Source: a virus. Taken from it: DNA of 64,000 bases. A model generated the notes under the pieces. That model had not been told where the DNA came from and ran no database searches. It saw only the letters and a list, made by a program, of their open reading frames with translations. The stretch's first letter is position 1, and the number at the start of each line of letters is the position of its first letter. The stretch is taken from IMG/VR virus record IMGVR_UViG_3300025405_000011, positions 1 through 64,000 of that record; one strand, written 5' to 3'. This document shows, piece after piece, positions 1 to 7,884 of this stretch. A program made the translations under genes and the position numbers.

Positions 1-127
1 TGCCCTGTGGTACAGTAGGGAGTTTGTGTGAAGACCACTCATTCCAATCAATTGAAGACAGAGGCTCCCATGGTATCCACTTACGGGTATTTTTATCAGC
101 AGCGTATCTAGTATTCCAATTAGTCAC
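1..127 (-). CDS. Partial hypothetical protein (runs off window)
   Basis: A reading frame opens with GTG at 127 and stays open to the window edge (about 42 codons, Trp-rich: NWNTRYA, KWIPWEP, DWNEW). The GTG overlaps the stop of the zinc-ribbon gene upstream and is preceded by a GGAGG Shine-Dalgarno about ten bases away, in keeping with the tight coupling seen elsewhere. No family is recognised and the C-terminal part lies outside the window. Confidence 0.5.
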   Translation of the reverse strand, partial: MTNWNTRYAADKNTRKWIPWEPLSSIDWNEWSSHKLPTVPQG

Positions 128-266
128 AGCAGGAATCCCTCCAGCCACAATTGCGACATTTGTAATGTGCATGTTCTGCATCCAATTTATAACCACAGTG
201 CTGACATTCTGAAAAGATGCCGAGACGGCAATATTGCTCAGTTGTCTTAGGCTTGGTCTCGTTCAT
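120..266 (-). CDS. Small zinc-ribbon protein
   Basis: A 48-residue protein whose second half holds two CxxC knuckles (CQHC and CRNC) separated by about a dozen residues, the pattern of a treble-clef or zinc-ribbon domain, and it ends in SCCD. I chose the internal ATG (MNETKP) because it overlaps the preceding membrane-protein gene by only 20 bases; the longer frame would overlap it by more than 120. Zinc binding is inferred from cysteine spacing. Function unknown. Confidence 0.6.
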   Translation of the reverse strand: MNETKPKTTEQYCRLGIFSECQHCGYKLDAEHAHYKCRNCGWRDSCCD

Positions 267-468
267 CTTTTCTCCAGTGTAGATAACTCTTAATATAAGC
301 TCCACTGTAGAGTACAACCGCAAATATAAATCCATACTGATGGGTAGTGATGGCATAGATGGTCCAAAGACACTCACTTACCATTAGAATAAGCCAACCA
401 AACATGTTCTTTTTGCCCACTACATAGACTCCCAGAGAGCCAACAATGGCAAGAATCCAAGACCACAT
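247..468 (-). CDS. Small membrane protein, about three TM segments
   Basis: A 73-residue hydrophobic protein with apparent membrane segments near residues 3-18, 23-41 and 45-60, then a basic C-terminal tail (HWRKDERD). Its ATG shares a base with the terminase stop codon (TAATG), so it is probably translationally coupled to terminase. The GW and YA spacing vaguely recalls half of a PnuC-type transporter, but this is too weak to name. It probably sits in the host inner membrane; role unknown. Confidence 0.6.
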   Translation of the reverse strand: MWSWILAIVGSLGVYVVGKKNMFGWLILMVSECLWTIYAITTHQYGFIFAVVLYSGAYIKSYLHWRKDERDQA

Positions 469-2459
469 TACCTACGGCCTCTATTCATTCCACCATAATC
501 AGTGGACGATCTTTGAGCACCAAATCTTTTAAGCTTGTCTCTTGCACTTAGTTGACTAAAGTCAACAGCATTTCTAGTGTGATATCCACCTTGTGCTCCT
601 GGGTAGAGTTCTGTACTACTCAAACGATCTCTCATTTCTAGTTTGACAAAGTTGTCTTCTAGAAGAGCATCAACACATACCATTAGACAGTCAGACATAT
701 CTTCTGTTCGAACTGGACCAAAGTCCTGCTTACGAACACGACCATTAACCTCTTGGAGGAACTTGAGTTCCAATTCCAATAGAGAAACACCATTCTCTCC
801 AAAAGTATCACGATAGGAGTGAACCCAATCCATACCTAGTGCACTCTTAAAGCGTTCTGCTCTACGAGTGTTACTTTGACCCGAGAACTTTTCTTCTCTA
901 ATTATAACCTTGTGAGGAGGGTTAATTTGCTTCAAACGTTTCTTCAAACGAGGAAGAGTAACGAAGGCTCCATACTGGTCAAAAGAGAATACTTTAGTGG
1001 TTCTAAATCTCTGAAGAACATCTACCAGTTCTTCTTCAATCTCTTCATAGTCAATCTGATGTTCTGTATAATTCTCTGGATCCCAAACTTTCATCCAGTC
1101 AACAATAACGTGAAACCAGACTTCACCATCTTCAGGGTCTGGAATTTTTTCAACATGGCAGATCATTGCTGCAGTGTTGGCACCACTCTTGGAAGGGTCA
1201 CAGTGTCCTTGATAGACAAAGGCCATAGTTCCTTCCTCTTGCTCTTCGAGATATCTAAGCTCTCCTGTAGCATCCTTAAATGGCTCAAACATACGTTCTA
1301 CAATCTTAGGATTAAGATAGGCATCTGTAACTTCGGCCCACTGGCTCAAACGCTCTACCTTAAATGCATCTGGCTCTCTCTTCTCCAAACGTTGCATGGC
1401 TTCATCATACAGCTGAGGAGCACTACGGAAATTAAAGCCTCCAGTGGCTCTAGGGTCATCCCAGTCTTCATAGGGACCCCAACTAGGAAGTTGACACATC
1501 ATCATATCTGGGAAGGCTGGAGTACCGTCTTCATTTAGTTGGAGAGCACTCTCATATAGGTTGTAGCACTTGCCCACCTTCGTAAAAGGAGAAGTGGGGA
1601 TATAGATAAATCCATCCTTACCAAACTGGTCCAATGCAGGAGTAATGGCATTGTAGACTTCATCAGAGGTTCTAGGACCATCTGTACCCACAAGCATGTG
1701 GGCAAACTCGTCAAACATAACACCAAAGGCTGCAGCTCCACGAGAAGATTTACTATTACTGGTTACAGCCATATTTCTAACACTGGCAATTAATCGACTA
1801 GGACGAATGCCTCTGGCTTCAAAGGCAGCAATTCTTCTAATGTCTGCTGGAGTTCTAAGACATACTACATATTCTTTGGCTTCTGCAATATAGGGCTGAA
1901 AGCATGGAGCATCAATGATTGTGTTGGCTAAGTCAGCAAATTGGAATTGCTTGGCCTGCTGAATGTTCGTAGCTACACAGAACATATACATATCTTTACT
2001 CTTGTCGATACCATAATGCCACTGTGGGTCATCTAGTTGTATCATATTCCAGTTGAGATAGGCTCCGATAATACCACCAATGTGGCCTTTACCACCACGA
2101 CGACCAGTAATGTTAATTACTTCACGAAAGTGATTGTAGCCATTGGCCTTGAGATATTCTATACGGGTCCAGATGTCAGGACTTACACCAATACTGGTTC
2201 CAGTCCGAGTGAAGTTTTTGGTCCAGCCATCAATTACTTCTAGATCATAATCGTTAAAATTTTCAGTCTCTAGACAGATGAGTTTGAGTAGAGTTTTTTG
2301 TCTGGGGTATAGACGTCGTCCTAGGAACTCTTGGTGTTCAGCGAAAGTGACAATATCTGGAAGTTCACTCTTGTCTTTGAGTGCTTGCTTGGCAATTTCA
2401 AAGAAGTCATCCTGCTGTTTGAGGATATTACTGTTACTATTTTTAGTAACTCTAGCCAC
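468..2459 (-). CDS. terL: Terminase large subunit
   Basis: The 663-residue DNA-packaging motor: an ATPase that translocates DNA into the prohead and a nuclease that cuts concatemers. The ATPase has a Walker A-like loop at about 118-125 (TGRRGGKG) and a Walker B with catalytic glutamate at about 247-251 (VMFDE). The C-terminal half looks like the RNase H-fold nuclease, with candidate acidic residues in HCDPSKSG, SFDQYG and RTEDMSD. Length is normal for large myovirus terminases. The start is GTG. It is followed by a coupled membrane protein and preceded by Cys-rich proteins of unknown role. No small terminase subunit was recognised nearby. Confidence 0.9.
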   Translation of the reverse strand: MARVTKNSNSNILKQQDDFFEIAKQALKDKSELPDIVTFAEHQEFLGRRLYPRQKTLLKLICLETENFNDYDLEVIDGWTKNFTRTGTSIGVSPDIWTRIEYLKANGYNHFREVINITGRRGGKGHIGGIIGAYLNWNMIQLDDPQWHYGIDKSKDMYMFCVATNIQQAKQFQFADLANTIIDAPCFQPYIAEAKEYVVCLRTPADIRRIAAFEARGIRPSRLIASVRNMAVTSNSKSSRGAAAFGVMFDEFAHMLVGTDGPRTSDEVYNAITPALDQFGKDGFIYIPTSPFTKVGKCYNLYESALQLNEDGTPAFPDMMMCQLPSWGPYEDWDDPRATGGFNFRSAPQLYDEAMQRLEKREPDAFKVERLSQWAEVTDAYLNPKIVERMFEPFKDATGELRYLEEQEEGTMAFVYQGHCDPSKSGANTAAMICHVEKIPDPEDGEVWFHVIVDWMKVWDPENYTEHQIDYEEIEEELVDVLQRFRTTKVFSFDQYGAFVTLPRLKKRLKQINPPHKVIIREEKFSGQSNTRRAERFKSALGMDWVHSYRDTFGENGVSLLELELKFLQEVNGRVRKQDFGPVRTEDMSDCLMVCVDALLEDNFVKLEMRDRLSSTELYPGAQGGYHTRNAVDFSQLSARDKLKRFGAQRSSTDYGGMNRGRR

Positions 2460-2462
2460 TAT

Positions 2463-2702
2463 TTACCAATCTTCTTGGAGATTTTTACTTCGTTCACTAG
2501 CATCAATGTGTAACTTTTGCATAGCTCTAATTCTATCGATGTCGGCTTTGCGTTGTGGACTAATCTTTTCACCTTCAGCAGTCTTGCCGAGAGTGCCCAC
2601 TAGTTCATCAAAGTGAAGACAAGCACTACAAGTGCCTTTACTGGGGTGTGGCCCCATTCTGGCATGATCAACATTGCCGGCATATCTCAGAGACCAGTTC
2701 AT
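2463..2702 (-). CDS. Hypothetical protein with CxxC motif
   Basis: A 79-residue protein immediately before terminase, overlapping the upstream gene by four bases (ATGA). It holds a CSACLHF motif near residue 25 and a charged helical C-terminus. It could be a small DNA-binding partner of terminase because of its position, but there is no sequence evidence for that. Confidence 0.6.
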   Translation of the reverse strand: MNWSLRYAGNVDHARMGPHPSKGTCSACLHFDELVGTLGKTAEGEKISPQRKADIDRIRAMQKLHIDASERSKNLQEDW

Positions 2703-3253
2703 TCCTTAGTCCAGTTGTCACCACACTCTGGGCAGTGCTGATCAGAGTTATCAAAACCTTCTTTGTGAACTGAATTAGTGCAATGTTCGGGGAAGAGAGA
2801 AAATCCTCTAGAATCATTTGGGTGAACAGTGTGAGTTTGTGGCTCTGCTTTAACATTAAAAAGCATATCTCTCTTATCACAAGCTCTATTTCTACAAATA
2901 GAACCGCCTCTATAGTCCTGTAGTGCACCCCCACAGCCTTCACATCTAGGGCCACCTTCAGTTAGTGGAGTATCATTGTCTACAACACGAAAGTGTTCTT
3001 CTTGCCCCCATGGTTCAGCAGAACCTAAACGATTTGTATATTCTATCCTGGCACAAGTTTTTCCACCACAAGTAGGTTTCTTGTTAAATCCAAGTCCTAC
3101 AGCTGGTCTTCCACAAGTGGTACTTCCACCAGTGGCTGCAGCAGACTCATATGATACTCCATTAGGAGACATACACTTTTCACCTTCATTATCAGCTGCT
3201 GTACGATAGTTTAGTTCACTAAATAGTTCTTGTGCACGAGATACTTTTCTCAT
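2699..3253 (-). CDS. Cys-rich multi-zinc-ribbon protein
   Basis: A 184-residue protein with at least ten cysteines in knuckle-like groups: CGRP, CGGKTC, CEGCG, CRNRAC and CPECG near the C-terminus. The arrangement suggests two or more structural zinc sites. A good Shine-Dalgarno (GGAAGG) precedes the ATG. It sits in a cluster of Cys-containing proteins between the tRNA genes and terminase. No family recognised. Confidence 0.65.
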   Translation of the reverse strand: MRKVSRAQELFSELNYRTAADNEGEKCMSPNGVSYESAAATGGSTTCGRPAVGLGFNKKPTCGGKTCARIEYTNRLGSAEPWGQEEHFRVVDNDTPLTEGGPRCEGCGGALQDYRGGSICRNRACDKRDMLFNVKAEPQTHTVHPNDSRGFSLFPEHCTNSVHKEGFDNSDQHCPECGDNWTKE

Positions 3254-3256
3254 AAG

Positions 3257-3739
3257 TTACCTTCCGGGTATAATTAGTTTCTTGTTACCCATCTTGTTTA
3301 CTTCACGCTTGGCTTTATAGTAATCGTCTGCAATACCTTCACCAATTTCATAACGAGCCTGTTCTGGGTTAAACTCGGCTTCGCCAATTCTTCCTACAAT
3401 TGTAATGGTTGGAGGTTGAGGAGTTTGTGAGATACCGGGCAATACCCAGTCCACTACAACTTGTAGTCCAATCTTTTCAAACTTTTCATCAGCTTCACCT
3501 TTAAGTGAAACTAGATTCTCAAAGCTGGCCTTACGGTAGGCATACTTTTCTTGTAGATCTTTTAGAACCTGCCATACAGCCATAAGTTCACTCTCGTAGA
3601 GCTCGATCTCTTGTTCTTTACCGAGTGCAGCCTCCTCGGCCTTTTGACTGGCTAGATAAGCGTCAATCTGGGCTTGGGCTTCTGGGCTTACCTTAACATC
3701 TTCTGGGGCAATCCCGGGAATACCTACATCTTTAGCCAT
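3257..3739 (-). CDS. Hypothetical protein with coiled-coil segment
   Basis: A 160-residue, acidic protein. Residues about 18-75 are rich in Glu, Ala, Lys and Leu and probably form a long helix or coiled coil; the second half is more beta-like (ITIVGR). It is first in a small operon, with a TATAAT-type promoter just upstream and an AGGA ribosome site. It could be a scaffolding or structural protein by position, but this is a guess. Confidence 0.65.
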   Translation of the reverse strand: MAKDVGIPGIAPEDVKVSPEAQAQIDAYLASQKAEEAALGKEQEIELYESELMAVWQVLKDLQEKYAYRKASFENLVSLKGEADEKFEKIGLQVVVDWVLPGISQTPQPPTITIVGRIGEAEFNPEQARYEIGEGIADDYYKAKREVNKMGNKKLIIPGR

Positions 3740-3766
3740 TATGTTCCTTTGATAGAGTTACTATTT

Positions 3767-3795
3767 ATTATAGTATGTTATTTAAGAGATATCCA
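3767..3795 (-). promoter_or_regulatory. Promoter, TGGATA-N17-TATAAT
   Basis: On the minus strand a consensus -10 box TATAAT (3767-3772) lies 17 bases from a weak -35 TGGATA (3790-3795). The leader to the ATG at 3739 would be about 22 bases and contains AGGA. Spacing matches the other promoters in the window, though the -35 box is the poorest of the set. Confidence 0.5.
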
Positions 3796-5329
3796 TCTGA
3801 TGTGGGTCAGCACCACGAGCTTTTTCTAGAACAAATTGACGACAGTCAAACTTGCCCTTACAGTCACTAGTTTTACGTCCACAGTCTAGACACATAGGCG
3901 GTTTGTCTACCTTCTTGGCAGCCTCATGTTTGCCTTTAGGCATTAGACTCTTAAGTACATTCTTAGACTTATTAATTAAGTAGGCTGCACCTGGAGCACC
4001 TACTTCTGTTGGGGTCAAATGAAGAGGAGCAGAATCATAATAGTGCCCAGGTTTAGTATCAACCTGAGGAGCTCCTTGTCCTGTAGCAAGTTCCTTAACA
4101 AAATGTCCTACACTCTTGACAGCATTCTCCGGTTCCATAAAAGTATCTTTGAGTACATGCCCTACCCCTTTAGCAATCTCGGAGATTAGTGGGGCATGTT
4201 GTATTAGTGCACTTGAATTCTTTTCAGTAGTATATTTTTTATCAAAAGAAGAAGTAGTTCCAACAGCATCTTTATTTTTATAGTCTTCTATTTCACTAGG
4301 AGACATAAATCCAGTGGCTCTGTATGCTTCTTGAGAACCAGGGGTGGGATCAGGCTTCTTTCTGTTTTTAATATTCTTTACCAGACCAGTTAAGAGTCCT
4401 GCTTCAGCGGCAACAGTGGGGATTAGTGTGGGAAGGTGAGTTACAATATTGTGTGGAATGTCTGCAAGGCCAGCTTCTTTTTTCTTCGGGTATTCGTTAG
4501 CATATTTTTCATTGAATAACATTATTTTTCCTATTCTAGGTTCTCGAGTTTTACCCTTTAAAATGGTGTCTAATACTTCTGCAGTACTAGGTCCAGTGGT
4601 TATACTTAGTCGTGACACTGGAATTTTCTTTTGGAAGATGTCTTCTGGAGTAGTGGTTCTCCTAGTGATTTCTGGCATACTTGGGCGTTCTTCTAGATCA
4701 CTATCGCTCATACCCATAATTTCTTTGGCCTTGTCTATGCCAGCACCAGCAGCATGAAAAGCTATGTGACTCTCTAGATCATGTTTAGGTTTTTGGGGAA
4801 GTTCTTTTAGATCTTGTTCTAGTACACCCAAACGTGACTTAAGACCCAGTGTCTTAGATCTGTGAAGAGAGTCTTCTTTGTTCCAGTCAGATAGTGTACT
4901 CATACCCTCTGGACTCTCTCCCCACTCACGGTCTTCACTATATTGTTCAGGGAGATGACGACGTCTAGAAGCTCTAGTAGCCATACCTTGAGCAGTATGC
5001 TGTCCTAGCTCTTGGGTTAGAGCCTTATGCTGCTGATATTTTTCAGCCAATGGGTGTCTACTACTTATAGGGTTTTCTATGTCTAGACTAGCAATTGGAT
5101 GAGTACTAGTAACCCAATCTTGTACACTAGTAGGGTTATGACTTCCACCCTCTTCTTTTTCTAGATCTGTACGAGGAGTAGAGAGTCTTTTAACTATTCT
5201 ACTGAGGATAGAAGCATGTTGTTCTGGGGCACTCTGCTTGGCTAATCCTGCACGTTCTTTTTCATCAAAAAGGTGTTGACTACAGTTACAGATTTCTGTT
5301 GGATTATCTAATTGATCTTGTTCAAACAT
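3782..5329 (-). CDS. Large hypothetical protein with C-terminal CxxC cluster
   Basis: A 515-residue, polar, low-complexity protein rich in Lys, Glu, Ser, Thr and His. The only recognisable element is a cysteine cluster near the C-terminus (CLDCGRKTSDC) that could bind zinc. I prefer the ATG at 5329, one base after the upstream stop (TAATATG); a longer GTG/ATG start at 5353 would overlap the upstream gene. It shares its disordered, Cys-spotted character with the two upstream genes. No function can be assigned. Confidence 0.6.
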   Translation of the reverse strand: MFEQDQLDNPTEICNCSQHLFDEKERAGLAKQSAPEQHASILSRIVKRLSTPRTDLEKEEGGSHNPTSVQDWVTSTHPIASLDIENPISSRHPLAEKYQQHKALTQELGQHTAQGMATRASRRRHLPEQYSEDREWGESPEGMSTLSDWNKEDSLHRSKTLGLKSRLGVLEQDLKELPQKPKHDLESHIAFHAAGAGIDKAKEIMGMSDSDLEERPSMPEITRRTTTPEDIFQKKIPVSRLSITTGPSTAEVLDTILKGKTREPRIGKIMLFNEKYANEYPKKKEAGLADIPHNIVTHLPTLIPTVAAEAGLLTGLVKNIKNRKKPDPTPGSQEAYRATGFMSPSEIEDYKNKDAVGTTSSFDKKYTTEKNSSALIQHAPLISEIAKGVGHVLKDTFMEPENAVKSVGHFVKELATGQGAPQVDTKPGHYYDSAPLHLTPTEVGAPGAAYLINKSKNVLKSLMPKGKHEAAKKVDKPPMCLDCGRKTSDCKGKFDCRQFVLEKARGADPHQMDIS

Positions 5330-5330
5330 A

Positions 5331-6032
5331 TTAAATCTGTGCTTTCTCATCACTGTGGGGGATACCGTGACTCTCTAGAGCACTCTTAATGTCTTTTTCA
5401 GCACCATAGAGACTGTCTGAGAGTGCCTGGTGTCCTTCTACACAAGGGTCAAAACTTGTTTTAGTATAAGAGTCTTCATCTAGTCCACGAGACAATAGAT
5501 GTTGTCTATAGCCGTGTAGGGCAGAAATTAAATTCTTAGTGTGCACTATTTGAGTATTGGGATCGTTTTCTTGAATACCTCTAATAGCAGACATACCTTG
5601 TTCTTGAAAGTCTTTACAGTCTTGGCAAGGTCCACCACATGCTCTATTATTGCAAGACTCTAGAGTATTAGGACTAACTGTATTGTCTATTTCTTTGGGA
5701 TCTTTACCACGAGCAACAAAATCTCTAATTCGTCCTCTAGTTTGTGGAGTATCTTTTAGTTTTAGACAACCGGTACTAGGATGAGTAAAAAGACTCACTA
5801 GTTTAGGACCATGTTCTACGAGTGCTCTAGTGACTGGAGATTTCTTATCAAAAGTCATTTTAGGGAAAGTTTCAGGGTAGTCCTGAACAGAACTTACATT
5901 CTTACGAAAAGCAGACATTAGACGTTCACGTCCTGTCTTGGGTTCTTCAGTCTGTGGGTCAAACTTCTTCCATAGACCACCAAGAGAAGAACTCTCTCTG
6001 TCTACATCAGCAAACTTAGAATTAAAGCTCAT
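5331..6032 (-). CDS. Hypothetical Cys-containing protein
   Basis: A 233-residue polar protein with a cysteine group near residues 127-138 (CNNRACGGPCQDC). The rest is helical-looking with many charged residues. Its ATG overlaps the upstream stop (ATGA). It belongs to a three-gene run (3782-6436) of Cys-bearing proteins that precede terminase in transcription order. Family unknown. Confidence 0.6.
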   Translation of the reverse strand: MSFNSKFADVDRESSSLGGLWKKFDPQTEEPKTGRERLMSAFRKNVSSVQDYPETFPKMTFDKKSPVTRALVEHGPKLVSLFTHPSTGCLKLKDTPQTRGRIRDFVARGKDPKEIDNTVSPNTLESCNNRACGGPCQDCKDFQEQGMSAIRGIQENDPNTQIVHTKNLISALHGYRQHLLSRGLDEDSYTKTSFDPCVEGHQALSDSLYGAEKDIKSALESHGIPHSDEKAQI

Positions 6033-6436
6033 TGGTTTTCTCCTAGAGAACTTACAAAACCACTATTGTTTTTAATACAGTGTATACCATACTTTTCATA
6101 TGCAACTTTACCACTTTCATCCTCATCTTTGGGACAACGATAACGTTGCTTGGACAAAAGCTTTAGACTCTTACCAATGATTGGAACAGCAAAACTAAAA
6201 GGAATTCGTCTCTTACAATTGTCACACTCTATGTGTCGAGTGCCTGGTTCATCATAAGTTTCATCAGTAGTGTGTAGATAGGCAACAGGAGCTTGATCTC
6301 CACGAACTTGCTGTTGTCTAGAACTAGCAATATCTTCAAGAGGTGTAAACAGTGTTTTTCCAGTACGTTTACTTACTACTCGAGAGATGTCCTCGGGATA
6401 AGTAGGTATCTCTTCCACTGGTGATCTTTTTGTCAT
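6029..6436 (-). CDS. Hypothetical protein with zinc-binding motif
   Basis: A 135-residue protein with CDNCKRR near residue 75 and a later cysteine (YRCPKDE), compatible with a four-Cys zinc site. It is the first gene after the three tRNA genes and has an AAGGA ribosome site. Function unknown. Confidence 0.6.
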   Translation of the reverse strand: MTKRSPVEEIPTYPEDISRVVSKRTGKTLFTPLEDIASSRQQQVRGDQAPVAYLHTTDETYDEPGTRHIECDNCKRRIPFSFAVPIIGKSLKLLSKQRYRCPKDEDESGKVAYEKYGIHCIKNNSGFVSSLGENQ

Positions 6437-6496
6437 AGTGTATTTCCTTAGAAACGATCACTTCTTAGTCTAAGTTTCGGTAATATTTACATTAAT

Positions 6497-6573
6497 TGGT
6501 AGGGCCGGTGGGACTTGAACCCACGACCAAAGGATTATGAGTCCTACGCTCTAACCGACTGAGCTACAGCCCC
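6497..6573 (-). tRNA. tRNA with CAU anticodon (Met or Ile2)
   Basis: Full cloverleaf on the minus strand: acceptor, D arm (GCTC...GAGC), anticodon loop CTCATAA with CAT at 6537-6539, T arm GTGGG/CCCAC, and an encoded CCA at 6497-6499. The first acceptor pair is G-U. It is not the initiator type. The TTTGGTC variable region resembles tRNA-Ile(CAU), whose wobble C is modified to lysidine, so Met or Ile identity cannot be settled by eye. The stretch 6437-6794 between protein genes is otherwise filled by this and two further tRNAs. Confidence 0.9.
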
Positions 6574-6574
6574 T

Positions 6575-6658
6575 TGGTGGATGGAGAGGGATTCGAACCC
6601 CCGAACAATAAAGAACTGGTTTACAGCCAGCCGCGTTTGGCCACTTCGCTACCCATCC
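6575..6658 (-). tRNA. tRNA-Tyr (GUA)
   Basis: Cloverleaf on the minus strand with anticodon GTA (6622-6624, loop CTGTAAA) and the long variable arm expected of bacterial tRNA-Tyr. The acceptor GGATGGG pairs with the 3' end, and CCA is encoded (6575-6577). It begins one base from the CAU tRNA, so the three tRNAs are probably processed from one transcript. Confidence 0.93.
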
Positions 6659-6663
6659 AGCAG

Positions 6664-6750
6664 AGGAAGAAGAGGGATTCGAACCCTCGAAGGCTTTAAC
6701 ACCTTGGCTGTTTAGTAGACAGCTGCCTTAAACCACTCGGCCATTCTTCC
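6664..6750 (-). tRNA. tRNA-Ser with unusual ACU anticodon
   Basis: Class II tRNA with long variable arm and a serine-like D arm (TGGCCGAGTGG). The anticodon stem GCTGT/ACAGC is perfect and the seven-base loop is CTACTAA, giving anticodon ACU (6714-6716). Bacteria normally read AGU/AGC with GCU; A at the wobble position is very unusual. The discriminator base is U rather than the usual G, and CCA is not encoded, unlike its two neighbours. It would read AGU serine codons directly, or AGU and AGC if A34 is converted to inosine. Confidence 0.85.
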
Positions 6751-6794
6751 ATTGGATAGTTTATACACATACCCAGGTGTGACCTGTCCGAAAA

Positions 6795-7811
6795 CTAGGC
6801 TTCCAAGTTGTGCTGACAATTATTGCAACGGTGTCCCCCAAGATCACGAATTGCATTGCCACCCAACTTTTGGATCTTGTCAAACTGTTCTCCATCTACT
6901 CCATCAATGTGCTGGAATGAAGTAATTAGATTAATTACATCGTAGTAACTATCACCAGTAAGACTAGATGCAGCCTCAATAATGCGACTTTCTAGTTTAG
7001 TAGATAGTTCAACTTCACGAGACAAACGGTGGATTAGCTGTTCAGGATTAGTACTACGAATGGTAGTTAGCTTTTTCCAATTTTCCAAATAGGCAGGCAC
7101 TGTCTTATTGAGAAGAAGTTGTGCTGCAGCTTCCATATTGTTAATAATTTCATCCAATGAGTAGCCTTTAACTGAGATATTATCAAAGTCACCTTGAGCA
7201 ACTGTACCATTAGTACAAATCAAACGTTCCATATAGGCACTTACTTGTGGAGTTTTACCATGATAGGCCTTAAAACGAATACCACCATTGGTACGATCAC
7301 CACCAATTGCATCAATAAATACATCTGGAGTATGTACATTGACTACAAGTCCTTCATTATAGTCAAAGTGCCCAATAAGATCAGTATCCTTAAACACTCG
7401 ACCAATCATTTCAGCTACCTTTTGTGGTGGAAGAATAACTGCACTGGGCTTATAAACAGACTGCAAGTCATTACTAATATGACTAAATACTCCAAGGTTG
7501 TCTCTGCTCTTATCCAAAATATAAGTTACTACATCAGATTGCATTTTGGCTGTCAACTTAACTAAAAAGTTGGCTGGTACTCCAATGTAGGTACAAAAAC
7601 TTTTTAGACCATCTTTTCCAAGATAAAAGTTTTCTCCAGTGTTCTTATCCACTACTGCAGGACCACCACCCATAATACGAGTGCCTGGTACTGTTGAAGC
7701 AACTGCAGTAGTAACTGGAAGAAACTCCAGATCTCCTAACTGCACTGTACTAAAAGAAGGCACTTGTGAATCTACAAAGTCCTTCATTTCTTTAATTGTA
7801 AATGTACTCAT
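6795..7811 (-). CDS. DUF932-like protein
   Basis: A 338-residue protein resembling the phage/plasmid DUF932 family (TIGR03299): central beta-rich region and the typical LICTNGTV segment near residue 198, followed by a helical C-terminus ending in a CNNC pair. The function of the family is not established; its members are common on mobile elements near replication genes. It has its own promoter (7853-7881), an inverted repeat in the leader and an AGGAG ribosome site, so it is separately controlled from the operon upstream. Confidence 0.65.
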   Translation of the reverse strand: MSTFTIKEMKDFVDSQVPSFSTVQLGDLEFLPVTTAVASTVPGTRIMGGGPAVVDKNTGENFYLGKDGLKSFCTYIGVPANFLVKLTAKMQSDVVTYILDKSRDNLGVFSHISNDLQSVYKPSAVILPPQKVAEMIGRVFKDTDLIGHFDYNEGLVVNVHTPDVFIDAIGGDRTNGGIRFKAYHGKTPQVSAYMERLICTNGTVAQGDFDNISVKGYSLDEIINNMEAAAQLLLNKTVPAYLENWKKLTTIRSTNPEQLIHRLSREVELSTKLESRIIEAASSLTGDSYYDVINLITSFQHIDGVDGEQFDKIQKLGGNAIRDLGGHRCNNCQHNLEA

Positions 7812-7820
7812 AATTCTCCT

Positions 7821-7852
7821 AACTATGTTGTCGAAGATTCTTCGACCTAGTT
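7821..7852 (-). promoter_or_regulatory. Inverted repeat in leader of DUF932-like gene
   Basis: A perfect inverted repeat of seven bases with a three-base centre (GTCGAAG-ATT-CTTCGAC, 7830-7846) is nested inside AACTA/TAGTT (7821-7825 and 7848-7852). It lies directly downstream of the -10 box and ahead of the ribosome site. There is no T-run, so an operator or a 5'-UTR hairpin is more likely than a terminator. Confidence 0.5.
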
Positions 7853-7881
7853 AGTTTAAATGAACAGAATATACAAAACAA
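7853..7881 (-). promoter_or_regulatory. Promoter, TTGTTT-N17-TAAACT
   Basis: Minus-strand -35 box TTGTTT (7876-7881) and -10 box TAAACT (7853-7858) with 17-base spacing, identical in form to the DNA polymerase promoter at 16787-16815. The start site would fall at the edge of the inverted repeat at 7821-7852. Confidence 0.65.
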
Positions 7882-7884
7882 CTC

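Noticed and set aside
247-468. PnuC nicotinamide riboside transporter
   Set aside because: Only a loose resemblance in hydrophobic pattern and about one third of the usual length.
876-1538. 220-residue plus-strand frame opposite the terminase gene
   Set aside because: Its sequence is the antisense of a strongly supported terminase with no recognisable domain, and all other good genes are on the minus strand; it is a shadow frame. The same holds for the other plus-strand frames across the window.
7821-7852. Rho-independent terminator
   Set aside because: The inverted repeat has no following T-run on the minus strand and lies after a promoter, so a leader or operator element is more likely.
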